Shown one piece after another: positions 1-7,719 of a stretch of 64,000 bases of DNA. The stretch is taken from contig JAVUPY010000059.1 in NCBI GenBank assembly GCA_032252755.1, positions 62,001 through 126,000 on the forward strand, read 5' to 3'. The first letter of the stretch is position 1. The number at the start of each line of letters is the position of its first letter. This DNA comes from Terriglobia bacterium (GTDB lineage: Bacteria > Acidobacteriota > Terriglobia > Terriglobales > Acidobacteriaceae). The notes under the pieces were generated by a model. That model saw only the letters and a list, made by a program, of their open reading frames with translations, ran no database searches and was not told the origin of the DNA. Made by a program: the position numbers and the translations under genes.

Positions 1-834
1 GGCTATATCCACATCGAGGAGAAACAAGAAAAGGTTCTCTTGTTCAAGAACACAGACTACATTTTCCGGCTCCTCAAGCCGCGCAACGAATGGAAGGACT
101 TGCGTGCCCATGAGCAATCCATGCTGGACAATATGTTCTCCGGAACGGACGTCATCCACCTTTCCGACCTGAAGAACCGGTTCTACCTTGCGTTACCGGG
201 AGTGAAGAAGAGCATCCTCATCGAACTCAAGCAGAAGGGCATGTACATGGTCGATCCCGATTCGGCGAACGCGTACCGCTTCCTGGCGGTGCTGATTATC
301 GCGGCGCCTTTTGTGCTGCTGCAGGTGACCGGCCAGGCACAGTTCTTTCTGGCTCCCTTGGTGGCAATCGTTTCCATCATTCTCGCGTTGGCCATCGTGG
401 TCATCATCGGCAGACTCATGACCGCCAAAACTCTGCGTGGTGTGCGTACAGTTGTGGAAATCCAGGGCTTCCGTGAGTTCATGAATCGCGTTGAGGGCGA
501 CCGCCTGCGGACAATGCCGCCCGACACCTTCGAGAAGTTCCTGCCCTATGCAATGGCACTCGGAGTAGAGAAGCACTGGGCCCATGCTTTCCAGGGCATC
601 GTCCAGAACCCACCCACCTGGTACACCGGGCCGTATGGATACCCGGGCGGCTACTTCAACCCCATCTTCTTCACCAGCAACATGAATTCGCTCACGAGTT
701 CCACCTATGAGGCTTTCGCTGCTGCTCCCCGCGCCAGCTCGACCGGATCCGGTTGGGGCGGAGGTGGTGGCGGATTCTCCGGCGGAGGCTTCTCCGGCGG
801 AGGCTTCGGCGGTGGCGGGGGATCGGCTTTCTAG
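1..834 (+). CDS. DUF2207-type membrane protein, C-terminal part
   Basis: The reading frame is open from the first base, so this is the 3-prime part of a gene that starts outside the window. The visible 277 residues begin in a soluble segment of the kind seen in DUF2207/YciQ-like membrane proteins (HEQSMLDNMF, then LSDLKNRFYLALPG). Two hydrophobic helices follow, separated by a short loop. The end is a Gly/Ser-rich tail (GGGGGGFSGGG) closing in GGSAF, a hallmark of this family. It is presumably a plasma-membrane protein; its biochemical role is unknown. The TTG at 40 is internal and not a likely start. A near-perfect hairpin at 848-891 follows the stop. Confidence 0.75.
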   Translation, partial: GYIHIEEKQEKVLLFKNTDYIFRLLKPRNEWKDLRAHEQSMLDNMFSGTDVIHLSDLKNRFYLALPGVKKSILIELKQKGMYMVDPDSANAYRFLAVLIIAAPFVLLQVTGQAQFFLAPLVAIVSIILALAIVVIIGRLMTAKTLRGVRTVVEIQGFREFMNRVEGDRLRTMPPDTFEKFLPYAMALGVEKHWAHAFQGIVQNPPTWYTGPYGYPGGYFNPIFFTSNMNSLTSSTYEAFAAAPRASSTGSGWGGGGGGFSGGGFSGGGFGGGGGSAF

Positions 835-847
835 CACCCGGCAAAGC

Positions 848-891
848 GAGAGTACCTTCTCAGTTTTGATCTGCACTGAGTAGGTACTCTC
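848..891. terminator. 16-nt inverted repeat after the DUF2207-type gene
   Basis: The arms at 848-863 and 876-891 match at 15 of 16 positions and are separated by 12 nt. The hairpin begins 13 nt after the stop codon. There is no T tract on either strand, so it is only terminator-like and could instead be an mRNA 3-prime-end stabiliser. It resembles other strong hairpins in gaps of this window. Confidence 0.5.
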
Positions 892-1015
892 TCAGCGATC
901 ACGCTTCTCTCTTCGGCAATTCTGCTGTGCTCCATTCTGCACACCTTCGCTGTCAACATCCCCCTGAAATTTCACATCCTAATCAGTGTTTGCCCCTGAA
1001 GCGCCGGAGGTCTTT

Positions 1016-1492
1016 ATGGCAGATCCATTACGGAAACCGCTGGAACCGAGTTGCGAAGTCGAACCGCCTGGCACTCTGCCCGGAACTTCACCTCTCGCCG
1101 ACGAACTCGAAGCTCGCCGCATGAAGCGGGAACAAGAACGCCCCTTGGTGAACGCAGCCGAGAGTGTTGGCAGCACAGTCGGAAGCGCGATTGGCGCGAT
1201 TCGGAACACAGTTCACTCCGGCATCAAACTGGTGAAGAAACACTCGTCGGACACGAGCTCTTCGTTCGAGGATCTGTCGGATTCGGTTCGCGACCGTGCT
1301 GACGAAGTGACGCGCCAAACTCGGCTGCGCGCACAGCAGTGGACCAGTGCAGCCCAGCGGCGAGTCCGGACAGTCCGCACCCGGGTGCATGAGTTTTCGG
1401 AACAGCGCCCTGCTCAATTTGTTCTCGCCATCGGCGGGATAGCGATGATTGCCGGGTTAATTCTAAGGCTATGGAGGTCAAATCGTGACTAA
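1016..1492 (+). CDS. small membrane-anchored protein, first gene of a holin-like triad
   Basis: A 158-residue protein with a polar, charged, probably helical body and one C-terminal membrane helix (about 137-153) ending in RLWRSNRD. The ATG at 1016 is chosen because GGAGG lies at 1006-1010; a GTG at 986 has no such site. It overlaps the next gene (GTG at 1485) by 8 nt, suggesting translational coupling. Layout and topology recall ElaB/YqjD-type proteins, tail-anchored ribosome- or membrane-associated proteins of stationary phase. That is an analogy from context, not a confirmed family assignment. Confidence 0.65.
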   Translation: MADPLRKPLEPSCEVEPPGTLPGTSPLADELEARRMKREQERPLVNAAESVGSTVGSAIGAIRNTVHSGIKLVKKHSSDTSSSFEDLSDSVRDRADEVTRQTRLRAQQWTSAAQRRVRTVRTRVHEFSEQRPAQFVLAIGGIAMIAGLILRLWRSNRD

Positions 1493-1907
1493 CGGAACTA
1501 TGAATAACGGCCGTTCCGTGGCCGAGGTCATGCACGAATTCCGAGAAGACCTTAAGGACTTCGCAACCACGCGCATACAGATGCTGCGCAACGAGATCAA
1601 CGAGAAGATCGGCGCCTGGAAAGTCGGCCTGCCGGCCATGATTATCGGACTTGTCCTGCTCGGGACGGCGTATCTGCTGTTCACCGCAGGTCTGGTAGTC
1701 GCCATTGCGCTCGCATTCTCCGGCCAGCCTTGGGGTTTCGCGGTGTCCTTCGGTATTGTGATGATCGTTTACGGACTCGCCGGCGGACTGCTGTTCTTCT
1801 ATGGCTGGAACACTGTTAAAGCAGGGGGATTTGCGCCCGAAAAGACGATGCGTATCCTCAAACAAGATCAGGTCTGGCTGAAAACGGAAGCGAGGACACA
1901 ATTATGA
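1485..1907 (+). CDS. phage-holin-family (YqjE-like) membrane protein
   Basis: This 140-residue protein has an amphipathic N-terminal helix (RSVAEVMHEFREDLKDFATT) and two membrane helices (about 50-75 and 83-105). That is the plan of the Phage_holin_3_6/YqjE family, common bacterial membrane proteins that are not prophage holins in most genomes. The GTG start has GGAGG at 1473-1477, 7 nt upstream; an ATG at 1500 is the alternative. It overlaps both neighbours, so the three genes are almost certainly one transcript. Function is unknown; a role in envelope stress or membrane association is only inferred. Confidence 0.7.
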   Translation: MTNGTMNNGRSVAEVMHEFREDLKDFATTRIQMLRNEINEKIGAWKVGLPAMIIGLVLLGTAYLLFTAGLVVAIALAFSGQPWGFAVSFGIVMIVYGLAGGLLFFYGWNTVKAGGFAPEKTMRILKQDQVWLKTEARTQL

Positions 1908-2128
1908 CCAGCGGTTTACCAACTGAAATCCTGGAACAACGCGCCGCAGACGAGCGACGCCGGCTGCACGACTCCGTTGCCGAGTTGCGGCTCACCATGA
2001 AGGACAAGCTCGACGTTCGGCGTAATGCGGAAGACTGGACACGCCGGCACTTGACTGAGGCCGCTGCGGGAGCAGCTATTGTAGGACTCGTCTTCGGCTG
2101 GACCTTCGGCGGGGTGTTTACAGCCTGA
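1904..2128 (+). CDS. DUF3618-like small membrane protein
   Basis: A 74-residue protein with a charged helical N-terminus (EQRAADERRRLHDSVAELR) and one glycine/alanine-rich membrane helix (about 51-70). Proteins of this shape next to holin-family genes are usually annotated DUF3618. The start overlaps the upstream stop in an ATGA arrangement, indicating coupling with the two genes before it. Nothing in the sequence points to an enzyme. Confidence 0.6.
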   Translation: MTSGLPTEILEQRAADERRRLHDSVAELRLTMKDKLDVRRNAEDWTRRHLTEAAAGAAIVGLVFGWTFGGVFTA

Positions 2129-2371
2129 ACAGCATCGAAACTGCAGGGTAGAAGGCCGCGTGACCCCCGGCCTTCTACGTCCCCCTTGCGACCATTCTGC
2201 CCTCAAATTCTCCTAAGGCGAATCCTTCATCCCCGTTTGTTTTCGATGTACCGGGTGCGTTCCGTGCTATCGATTTCAGCTACTTTCGTGATATAACGCG
2301 AAGCGCGGCTTGAATTTATTCCCCAAAATGGCTGCCAATTGGGAGTCACTCCCGTTAAGGAGTAGCCCTGT

Positions 2372-2767
2372 ATGGATGCTCGAACAGGTCGCCGTTTCCC
2401 GGTTCACATTCCGGTCCGGGTCGGCGATAGCCCTGCGTCGGCGGAACATGTCGGCACGACCGAGAACATAAGCTCCTCCGGCGCCTATTTCTGGCTTGAT
2501 ACCCCACCGGAAATCGGCTCCATCATTGAATGCGAGATGACGATTCCGAGTAAGACGATCGGATCGAAGTCGGATGTCACTCTCCGTTGTCTCGCTCGTG
2601 TTATTCGGACCGACACACCCAAAAACGGCACGCAAACCGGCGTGGCTTGCGTGATCGACTCATACGAATTCGTCCGGCCGAAGATACGCTCGAAAACACG
2701 GCCTAAACGTTCCACGAAGGTTAGACCCAAGATCAAGGCTCGCAAACATAAGCCGAGGACCAAATAA
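2372..2767 (+). CDS. PilZ-domain protein
   Basis: A 131-residue protein with the two PilZ signature regions: an RR pair near the start (TGRRFPVHIPVRV) and an NISSSG motif at about 32-37, followed by a beta-rich core ending near GVACVIDSYEFV. PilZ domains bind cyclic di-GMP through these motifs. The last 30 residues are highly basic (KTRPKRSTKVRPKIKARKHK), which could contact nucleic acid or acidic membranes. AAGGAG at 2356-2361 precedes the ATG. A GGGAGT/ACTCCC palindrome at 2340-2352 sits in the leader and could be an operator. The stop overlaps the next start (TAATG), so the response regulator is translationally coupled. Confidence 0.85.
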   Translation: MDARTGRRFPVHIPVRVGDSPASAEHVGTTENISSSGAYFWLDTPPEIGSIIECEMTIPSKTIGSKSDVTLRCLARVIRTDTPKNGTQTGVACVIDSYEFVRPKIRSKTRPKRSTKVRPKIKARKHKPRTK

Positions 2768-3417
2768 TGCTCAAGGTCATTCTGGCGGACAATCAAGCTA
2801 TCTTCCGTGCGGGTATCGCCAAAGTGCTCGCTGTTGAGGACGACGTCCGTATCGTAGCCCAGGCTCAGTCTCTCGAACAGTTCCTGATGGCCCTGGAGAA
2901 GTTCCGCGCCTCTGTGGCGATCTTTGCCAGCAGTTTCCTGCCAAACTTGGAAAATGTTTCCAAGGTCGCACAGCAGTCGCAGTCGCGCCTGGTGGTTGTG
3001 GCGGAAAATGGTGAAAACTCCGAGCGCTATCTCAAGGCGGGCTGCGAAGGCGTCGTTTATCGCAGCATTGGCAGCGAATCGCTCATTGAGTGCGTTCGCC
3101 GGGTTTCGCGCGGCGACCGCTTCGTACAAGACGCCAAGGGCCCGGCCCCGGCGCCTGAGCACGAAGATTTTGTAGGTGCTCGCGTGCGTGACCGTCTCAC
3201 GCCCAAAGAGCTGCGCATCATCGCTCTGATTGTGCAGGGCTATAAGAACAAGGAAATCGCCACTCAGTTGGGAACGACAGAACAGGTCATCAAGAATTAC
3301 CTGCGCAACGTTTACGACAAGATTGGCGTCTCCGACCGGTTGGAACTGGCGCTATTCACTATCCACCACCGGATTCTGGCAGAAGCGGCAGCAGCCACAG
3401 CCGCAGCCACTTCGTAG
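2767..3417 (+). CDS. LuxR/NarL-type response regulator with degenerate receiver
   Basis: The 216-residue protein has an N-terminal receiver-like fold (about 1-120) and a C-terminal LuxR-type helix-turn-helix (about 145-205, LTPKELRIIALIVQGYKNKEIA and the recognition-helix region EQVIKNYLRNVY). The early acidic position is present (LADNQ), but the site where the phospho-acceptor Asp is expected reads VAIFASSFLP, placing Ser55 at that position. The late conserved Lys is Arg (VVYRSIG). It therefore probably does not accept phosphate in the normal way and may be constitutive or governed by another signal. It is coupled to the PilZ gene and faces a histidine kinase gene 1 nt beyond its stop on the other strand. 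Confidence 0.85.
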   Translation: MLKVILADNQAIFRAGIAKVLAVEDDVRIVAQAQSLEQFLMALEKFRASVAIFASSFLPNLENVSKVAQQSQSRLVVVAENGENSERYLKAGCEGVVYRSIGSESLIECVRRVSRGDRFVQDAKGPAPAPEHEDFVGARVRDRLTPKELRIIALIVQGYKNKEIATQLGTTEQVIKNYLRNVYDKIGVSDRLELALFTIHHRILAEAAAATAAATS

Positions 3418-3418
3418 G

Positions 3419-4711
3419 TCACGCCGCTCGCTCCGGTTCCGGTGTGGTAGATGGCAGTTCCACCGTAAACCGGGTGCCTGCTCCGGGTTTGCTGTTGAAC
3501 GTGATATTGCCGCGTTGTTGACGGATCATCTTTAAGGCACTGGACAGACCTAGCCCAGTGCCTTTGTTCTTGGTCGTGTAATACGGCTCGAAGATGTGAG
3601 AGCGCGTTTCCGCCGAGATCCCCACACCGGTATCCTCCACGAACGCGTGGACCTTGCCGCACTTCTGTTCACAACCGACAATCAACGTACCGCCACTCGG
3701 CATCGCATCAATCGCATTCAGTATCAGATTGGTAAAAATCCGCCGCATCTCCGCGGCGTTGGCGCGAACTCGTGGCACCGGATGAAACATTCGGATGATT
3801 GAGACGTTCTTCTGCGCTTCCCACGTTGGGCGGGTCAACTGGATCGCTTCTTCGAGCACCGTGTTCAGGTCGATCCGGTCCGTTGGTAATTCGCCGCCGA
3901 TGAGGAACTGGCGCACGTTGTTCACGATTTCGGAGCCGCGTTTCACCGCATTCAGAATCATCCGAATCAAAACCGCTCGGTCTTCGGCAGAACGGTCCGG
4001 CATCACCTCGAGCACCGTGGCAGCCTTCGAGATCGTATCGAGCACGTTGTTGAAGTCGTGCGCCAGGCTCGCTGCCATTCGCCCCAACGCATCGTGGCGT
4101 TCGGCATCAGCCATGTGCTCTTGCAGTTGCGTCAATTCGGTGATGTCCTGGACGATCACCAGTGCTCCGACAATCTTGTCGTCCTGCTCGCGAATCGGCT
4201 GCGCCCTGACCGAAACTTCCGTCGCTCCTTTGGCAGTTTTCAACGTCTTGCGTTCGTGAACGCTCTCACCACGCAGGGCTCTCGTCGCTGCCCATTGCGG
4301 TGGTTGCGAAACGCCGACGCTGTACTCCGAGACAAATTTCGCGAGTTCGACGTCGTTCATCGCAAGCAGGCGCGACTTCGGCACTCCCAGGAGACGCTCC
4401 GCTCCCTGGTTCGCTTCGATAACTCGTCCCTTGGAGTCCACGACGAAGACGGCCTCGGGCATACTCTCAATTAAGGTCGATATTTCGATTTGTCGTGCCG
4501 GATGCAGTGGAAGTGCCCGATGCCGGCGCTCAATTAATTGGATCGAGCCCATGGCAAGTGCCGAACTGCCGTAGAGCCATGTGAAAGCCGGTTTGGAGAT
4601 AAGCGTAGTAATCGAGTCTAGTAGGAAACGATGATCGCCAAGTAAAACCATCCCCGGAGCCCCTGTAGCTCTAGCGCCACGCCTGATACACGCCAGGCGC
4701 GTGCGCCACAA
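3419..4711 (-). CDS. PAS-domain sensor histidine kinase
   Basis: Domain order: a short hydrophobic N-terminal stretch, a PAS domain (about 75-195, SMPEAVFVVDSKGRVIEAN), a HisKA-like dimerisation region with the phospho-accepting His at about 218 (SLAHDFNN), and an HATPase domain with N box (LILNAIDAM), G1 (VEDTGVGI) and G2 (GTGLGLS). It would autophosphorylate and pass phosphate to a receiver. The TTG at 4711 gives 430 residues; an ATG at 4651 gives 410 and is equally plausible, and neither has a good ribosome-binding site. The intact receiver protein just upstream on the same strand is the likeliest partner. Confidence 0.85.
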   Translation of the reverse strand: MWRTRLACIRRGARATGAPGMVLLGDHRFLLDSITTLISKPAFTWLYGSSALAMGSIQLIERRHRALPLHPARQIEISTLIESMPEAVFVVDSKGRVIEANQGAERLLGVPKSRLLAMNDVELAKFVSEYSVGVSQPPQWAATRALRGESVHERKTLKTAKGATEVSVRAQPIREQDDKIVGALVIVQDITELTQLQEHMADAERHDALGRMAASLAHDFNNVLDTISKAATVLEVMPDRSAEDRAVLIRMILNAVKRGSEIVNNVRQFLIGGELPTDRIDLNTVLEEAIQLTRPTWEAQKNVSIIRMFHPVPRVRANAAEMRRIFTNLILNAIDAMPSGGTLIVGCEQKCGKVHAFVEDTGVGISAETRSHIFEPYYTTKNKGTGLGLSSALKMIRQQRGNITFNSKPGAGTRFTVELPSTTPEPERAA

Positions 4712-4762
4712 AGCACCAACTCTAGGTTGAGATGGTGGCGCAGAAAGAGCGGGATGCTTGGG

Positions 4763-5134
4763 CTAGCGACTTGCGGGACGATCCGAGGTCTTCAGCAACT
4801 CGTTTACGATCGTGACAAGTTCTTCCGGATTTACCGGCTTTTCGAGGTATAGGTCGGCCAGCGGTTCTGCCGCCTGGAAGGCTTCAGCTACATACCCTGA
4901 GACCACAACGACGGGAACGCTGGAGTGTAACTTTGCCGCCTGGACGACGGTTCTTCCATTGGCATCCCCCAAACGCCAATCCGTCACCACGGCATCGTAT
5001 TGATTCGCCTTAAGTTTCTCGATGGCTTCATGAGCCGAGGTCGCCGCCGTTACGGTGTGCCCTGCTGCTTCCAGAATCGCACACTTCAGCTTCACCACGT
5101 GCGGTTCGTCATCAATGCACAGGATCCGGGCCAT
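4763..5134 (-). CDS. single-domain response regulator (receiver only)
   Basis: A 123-residue CheY-like protein containing only a receiver domain. The acidic pair (CIDDEP), phospho-acceptor Asp52 (VVTDWRLGD) and Lys99 (YLEKPVNPEEL) are present, so it should be phosphorylated normally. It lies upstream of the PAS kinase on the same strand with a 51-nt gap, suggesting one signalling unit. With no output domain it would act by protein contact or as a phosphate sink. The pairing contrasts with the nearby LuxR-type regulator, whose receiver lacks the phospho-acceptor. Confidence 0.85.
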   Translation of the reverse strand: MARILCIDDEPHVVKLKCAILEAAGHTVTAATSAHEAIEKLKANQYDAVVTDWRLGDANGRTVVQAAKLHSSVPVVVVSGYVAEAFQAAEPLADLYLEKPVNPEELVTIVNELLKTSDRPASR

Positions 5135-5276
5135 AAGAGAGGCTCACCTCGGGGCAGGTGCCCTAGCGTCGTTGGCATCAATATTGCTTCGCGCCCCGCC
5201 CATTGTCAAACCGCTTAGTCGCTTTTTCTCATTTAGATGCGGGTAAGCAGAAGAAAGTAGTGTCGAAAACTAAAAG

Positions 5277-5319
5277 GTCGAAAGCTAAAGCCGTGGCTCC
5301 CTTGGCTTTAACTTTCGAC
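5277..5319 (-). terminator. hairpin after pruA
   Basis: The arms at 5277-5292 and 5304-5319 match at 15 of 16 positions around an 11-nt loop. It lies just downstream of the pruA stop (5339), so it probably ends or protects the pruA transcript. Read on the minus strand the hairpin is followed by CTTTTAGTTTT, a weak T-rich stretch. The flanking TCGAAA and TGACTGTTGACC strings are typical of the low-complexity repeats in gaps of this window. Confidence 0.55.
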
Positions 5320-5338
5320 TTCTGACTGTTGACCGTCC

Positions 5339-6928
5339 TTACAGCTTCTTCCCAATCGATTTCGCCTGCGTGAACAGCAAGAGATAGTCGGGCCCACCGG
5401 CCTTGGAATCCGTGCCGGACATGTTGAAGCCGCCGAACGGATGCGCGCCGACGATGGCACCCGTACACTTGCGGTTGATGTACAGATTACCAACATGGAA
5501 ATCGCGCATCGCCCGCTCAATCTTGTCCGGGCTGGAGGTATAGGCAGCACCCGTCAATCCGAATTCCGTGCCATTCGCAATCTCCAGTGCTTCGTCGAAA
5601 TTCTTCGACTTGAGTACTGCCAGCACCGGTCCGAAGATTTCTTCCTGCGCGATGGTGTCCGTCGGCTTCACATCGGCGATAACCGTGGGCTGCACGAAAT
5701 ACCCGTCCCCAAATCCCTCGGCCTTTCCGCCACCAGTAATCACCCGTCCACCCTCTTCCTGGGCTTTCTGGATATACCGCAGGATTGAGTCCATGGAGCC
5801 CTTGTTGATGACCGCCGCCATGTTCGGATTCGTCGTCGGATCGCCAATCGTAATCTTCTGCACGCGTGCTCTGAGCGCCTCGAGGAACTTGTCGTAGATT
5901 CTCTCATCGATGATTGCGCGTGAGCATGCCGAGCACTTCTGTCCCTGGAACCCGAACGCTGCCTGTGCAACGCCCTCTACGGCCGAGTCGAAATCGGCAT
6001 CAGCATCGACGATGATCGCGTCTTTACCACCCATCTCGAGCACTACGCGCTTAATCCAGATCTGCCCCTTTTGCTGCTCCGCCGCGCTCTTGTTGATGTG
6101 CAGCCCGACTTCGCGCGACCCCGTAAACGCGATGAAACGCGTCTTCGGGTGCAACACCAGCGCGTCGCCAAAGCTTCCGCCCCCACCGGGGCAGAAGTTC
6201 ACCACCCCGTCCGGCAGCCCAGCCTGTTCCAGCACCTCAAAGAACTTCGCCGCAATAGTTGGGGAATCCGAAGACGGTTTCAATACCACGGTATTGCCGG
6301 CAACGATCGACGCCAAGGTCATGCCACCCATAATGGCCGCCGGGAAGTTCCACGGCGGAATGACAATGCCCACTCCGAGCGGAATGTACCAGAGATAATC
6401 GCGCTCGCCCTTCAACTGCACCGGCGCATCCGACTTCGAGAGCTGGATCGCCTGCCGCGCATAAAATTCGCAGAAATCAATCAGTTCAGCGACATCTGCA
6501 TCAGCCTCTGCCCAGTTCTTTGAAACTTCAAAAACCAGCCACGCGCAAAATTCGAACTTGCGGTCGCGAATAATCTTGCCCGCTCTGAGCAGCAGTTGAA
6601 CGCGATCTTCCACCGGGACGTTCTTCCACGTCTCGTACGCCTTCACCGCCGCCTGCATCGCCGGTTCTACATGCTCTACACCGGCCTTCTGGAACATACC
6701 GACAATCTCGCTGGGCTTGGCAGGATTAATGGATTTGATCTTGTCGTTGGTCTTCAGCCGGCGACCGCCGATCACCAGATCGTACTCGCGGCCGAGTTGC
6801 GACCGAACCTTGTCGATCGCCGCCCGCATCTTGCGCGCATTCTCTTCTTTGCTGAAGTCGGTTAGGGGTTCATTCTTAAACGGAGTGAGTTCAATCAGCT
6901 CACGAGCTGGAGCTTCCACAGTAGCCAT
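5339..6928 (-). CDS. pruA: L-glutamate gamma-semialdehyde (P5C) dehydrogenase
   Basis: Oxidises glutamate-gamma-semialdehyde/1-pyrroline-5-carboxylate to glutamate with NAD, the second step of proline degradation. The 529-residue length fits the stand-alone RocA/PruA enzyme without a proline dehydrogenase domain. The aldehyde dehydrogenase core is clear: PPWNFPAAI, FTGSREVG, the Glu region VLEMGGKDAIIVD, the catalytic Cys region GFQGQKCSACSRA and EEIFGPVLAV. AAAAGGA lies before the ATG. No proline dehydrogenase gene is adjacent. The 5-prime region contains a long-range stem (6949-7069) that may be regulatory. Confidence 0.93.
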   Translation of the reverse strand: MATVEAPARELIELTPFKNEPLTDFSKEENARKMRAAIDKVRSQLGREYDLVIGGRRLKTNDKIKSINPAKPSEIVGMFQKAGVEHVEPAMQAAVKAYETWKNVPVEDRVQLLLRAGKIIRDRKFEFCAWLVFEVSKNWAEADADVAELIDFCEFYARQAIQLSKSDAPVQLKGERDYLWYIPLGVGIVIPPWNFPAAIMGGMTLASIVAGNTVVLKPSSDSPTIAAKFFEVLEQAGLPDGVVNFCPGGGGSFGDALVLHPKTRFIAFTGSREVGLHINKSAAEQQKGQIWIKRVVLEMGGKDAIIVDADADFDSAVEGVAQAAFGFQGQKCSACSRAIIDERIYDKFLEALRARVQKITIGDPTTNPNMAAVINKGSMDSILRYIQKAQEEGGRVITGGGKAEGFGDGYFVQPTVIADVKPTDTIAQEEIFGPVLAVLKSKNFDEALEIANGTEFGLTGAAYTSSPDKIERAMRDFHVGNLYINRKCTGAIVGAHPFGGFNMSGTDSKAGGPDYLLLFTQAKSIGKKL

Positions 6929-6948
6929 AAATGCGTCCTTTTAATGGT

Positions 6949-7069
6949 CCACTGAGATGCGGACCCGGTTGGCAACCTTAAATTTTAGCACTGCCGGTCG
7001 ATTTTTGAGCCGAGATGACCTGCTCATTTAAGATGCAGCAACCCTGCTAAAGTCGCTGCAACTCAGTGG
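6949..7069 (-). promoter_or_regulatory. candidate structured leader of pruA
   Basis: The arms at 7058-7069 and 6949-6960 are complementary over 12 bp with a single internal mismatch. They enclose about 97 nt holding further short stems, for example a GCAGC/GCTGC pair around 7034-7058. Read in the pruA sense, the closing stem ends a few bases before the AAAAGGA ribosome-binding site, so folding could control its access. I do not recognise a known riboswitch class. The structure is inferred from complementarity only. Confidence 0.4.
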
Positions 7070-7179
7070 GTACCCGAAAATTGTTTTCTTCCAAATAACC
7101 CAATCAATCTCGGAAGACTTTGGTACTAGCCGGGGATTCGGAACTGTCGAAGAACTTCCGGTCAAGTGAATCACTTACT

Positions 7180-7656
7180 CTACTGTCCTTCCGCCGCCCT
7201 CTTTAGCTCTGCCAAATCGATCTTCTTCATTTTCAGCATTGCTCCCATCGCCCGATTCGCCTTAGCCCTGTCCGGATCACTCAGGAGTTGAATGAGTTCG
7301 ACCGGTGTGATTTGCCAGGAAAGCCCGTACTTGTCCTTCAGCCACCCACACGGACCCTCTTCACCGCCCGCCGACAGCCTGCTCCAGTACTCGTCGACTT
7401 CTTTCTGGCCTCTGCACTCGACCGAGAACGAGATCGATTCATTGAAATGGAACTGCTGTGGGCCGCCATTCAAGGCAATAAACGGCTTGCCATCAAGTTC
7501 AAATTCCACCACTTGAACTTTCGCATTCCTGCTGGGTCCGGCGTCCTCATACCGCGTAACCTTGTTGATCTTCGAATTCTCGAAGATGGAGGTGTAGAAC
7601 TTCGCGGCCTCTTCGGCCTGGTTGTCGAACCATAAGAACGGTGTGATTTTGGGCAT
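7180..7656 (-). CDS. VOC-family (PhnB-like) protein
   Basis: The 158-residue protein has the vicinal-oxygen-chelate fold signature of the PhnB/3-demethylubiquinone-methyltransferase-like group: ITPFLWFDNQAEEAAKFYTS at the start and CGWLKDKYGLSWQITP later. Family members bind small molecules or metals in a beta-alpha-beta-beta-beta cup. Many have no known substrate, and some neighbours of this group are resistance proteins. No specific function can be assigned. It lies between pruA and cmk on the same strand with gaps of 251 and 63 nt, so it is probably transcribed separately from pruA. Confidence 0.85.
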   Translation of the reverse strand: MPKITPFLWFDNQAEEAAKFYTSIFENSKINKVTRYEDAGPSRNAKVQVVEFELDGKPFIALNGGPQQFHFNESISFSVECRGQKEVDEYWSRLSAGGEEGPCGWLKDKYGLSWQITPVELIQLLSDPDRAKANRAMGAMLKMKKIDLAELKRAAEGQ

Positions 7657-7719
7657 CTGAATTCTCTCCTCTATGCAGACGTCGAACGAGCGGCGCAGGT
7701 ATCGACAACAGAAACGACC

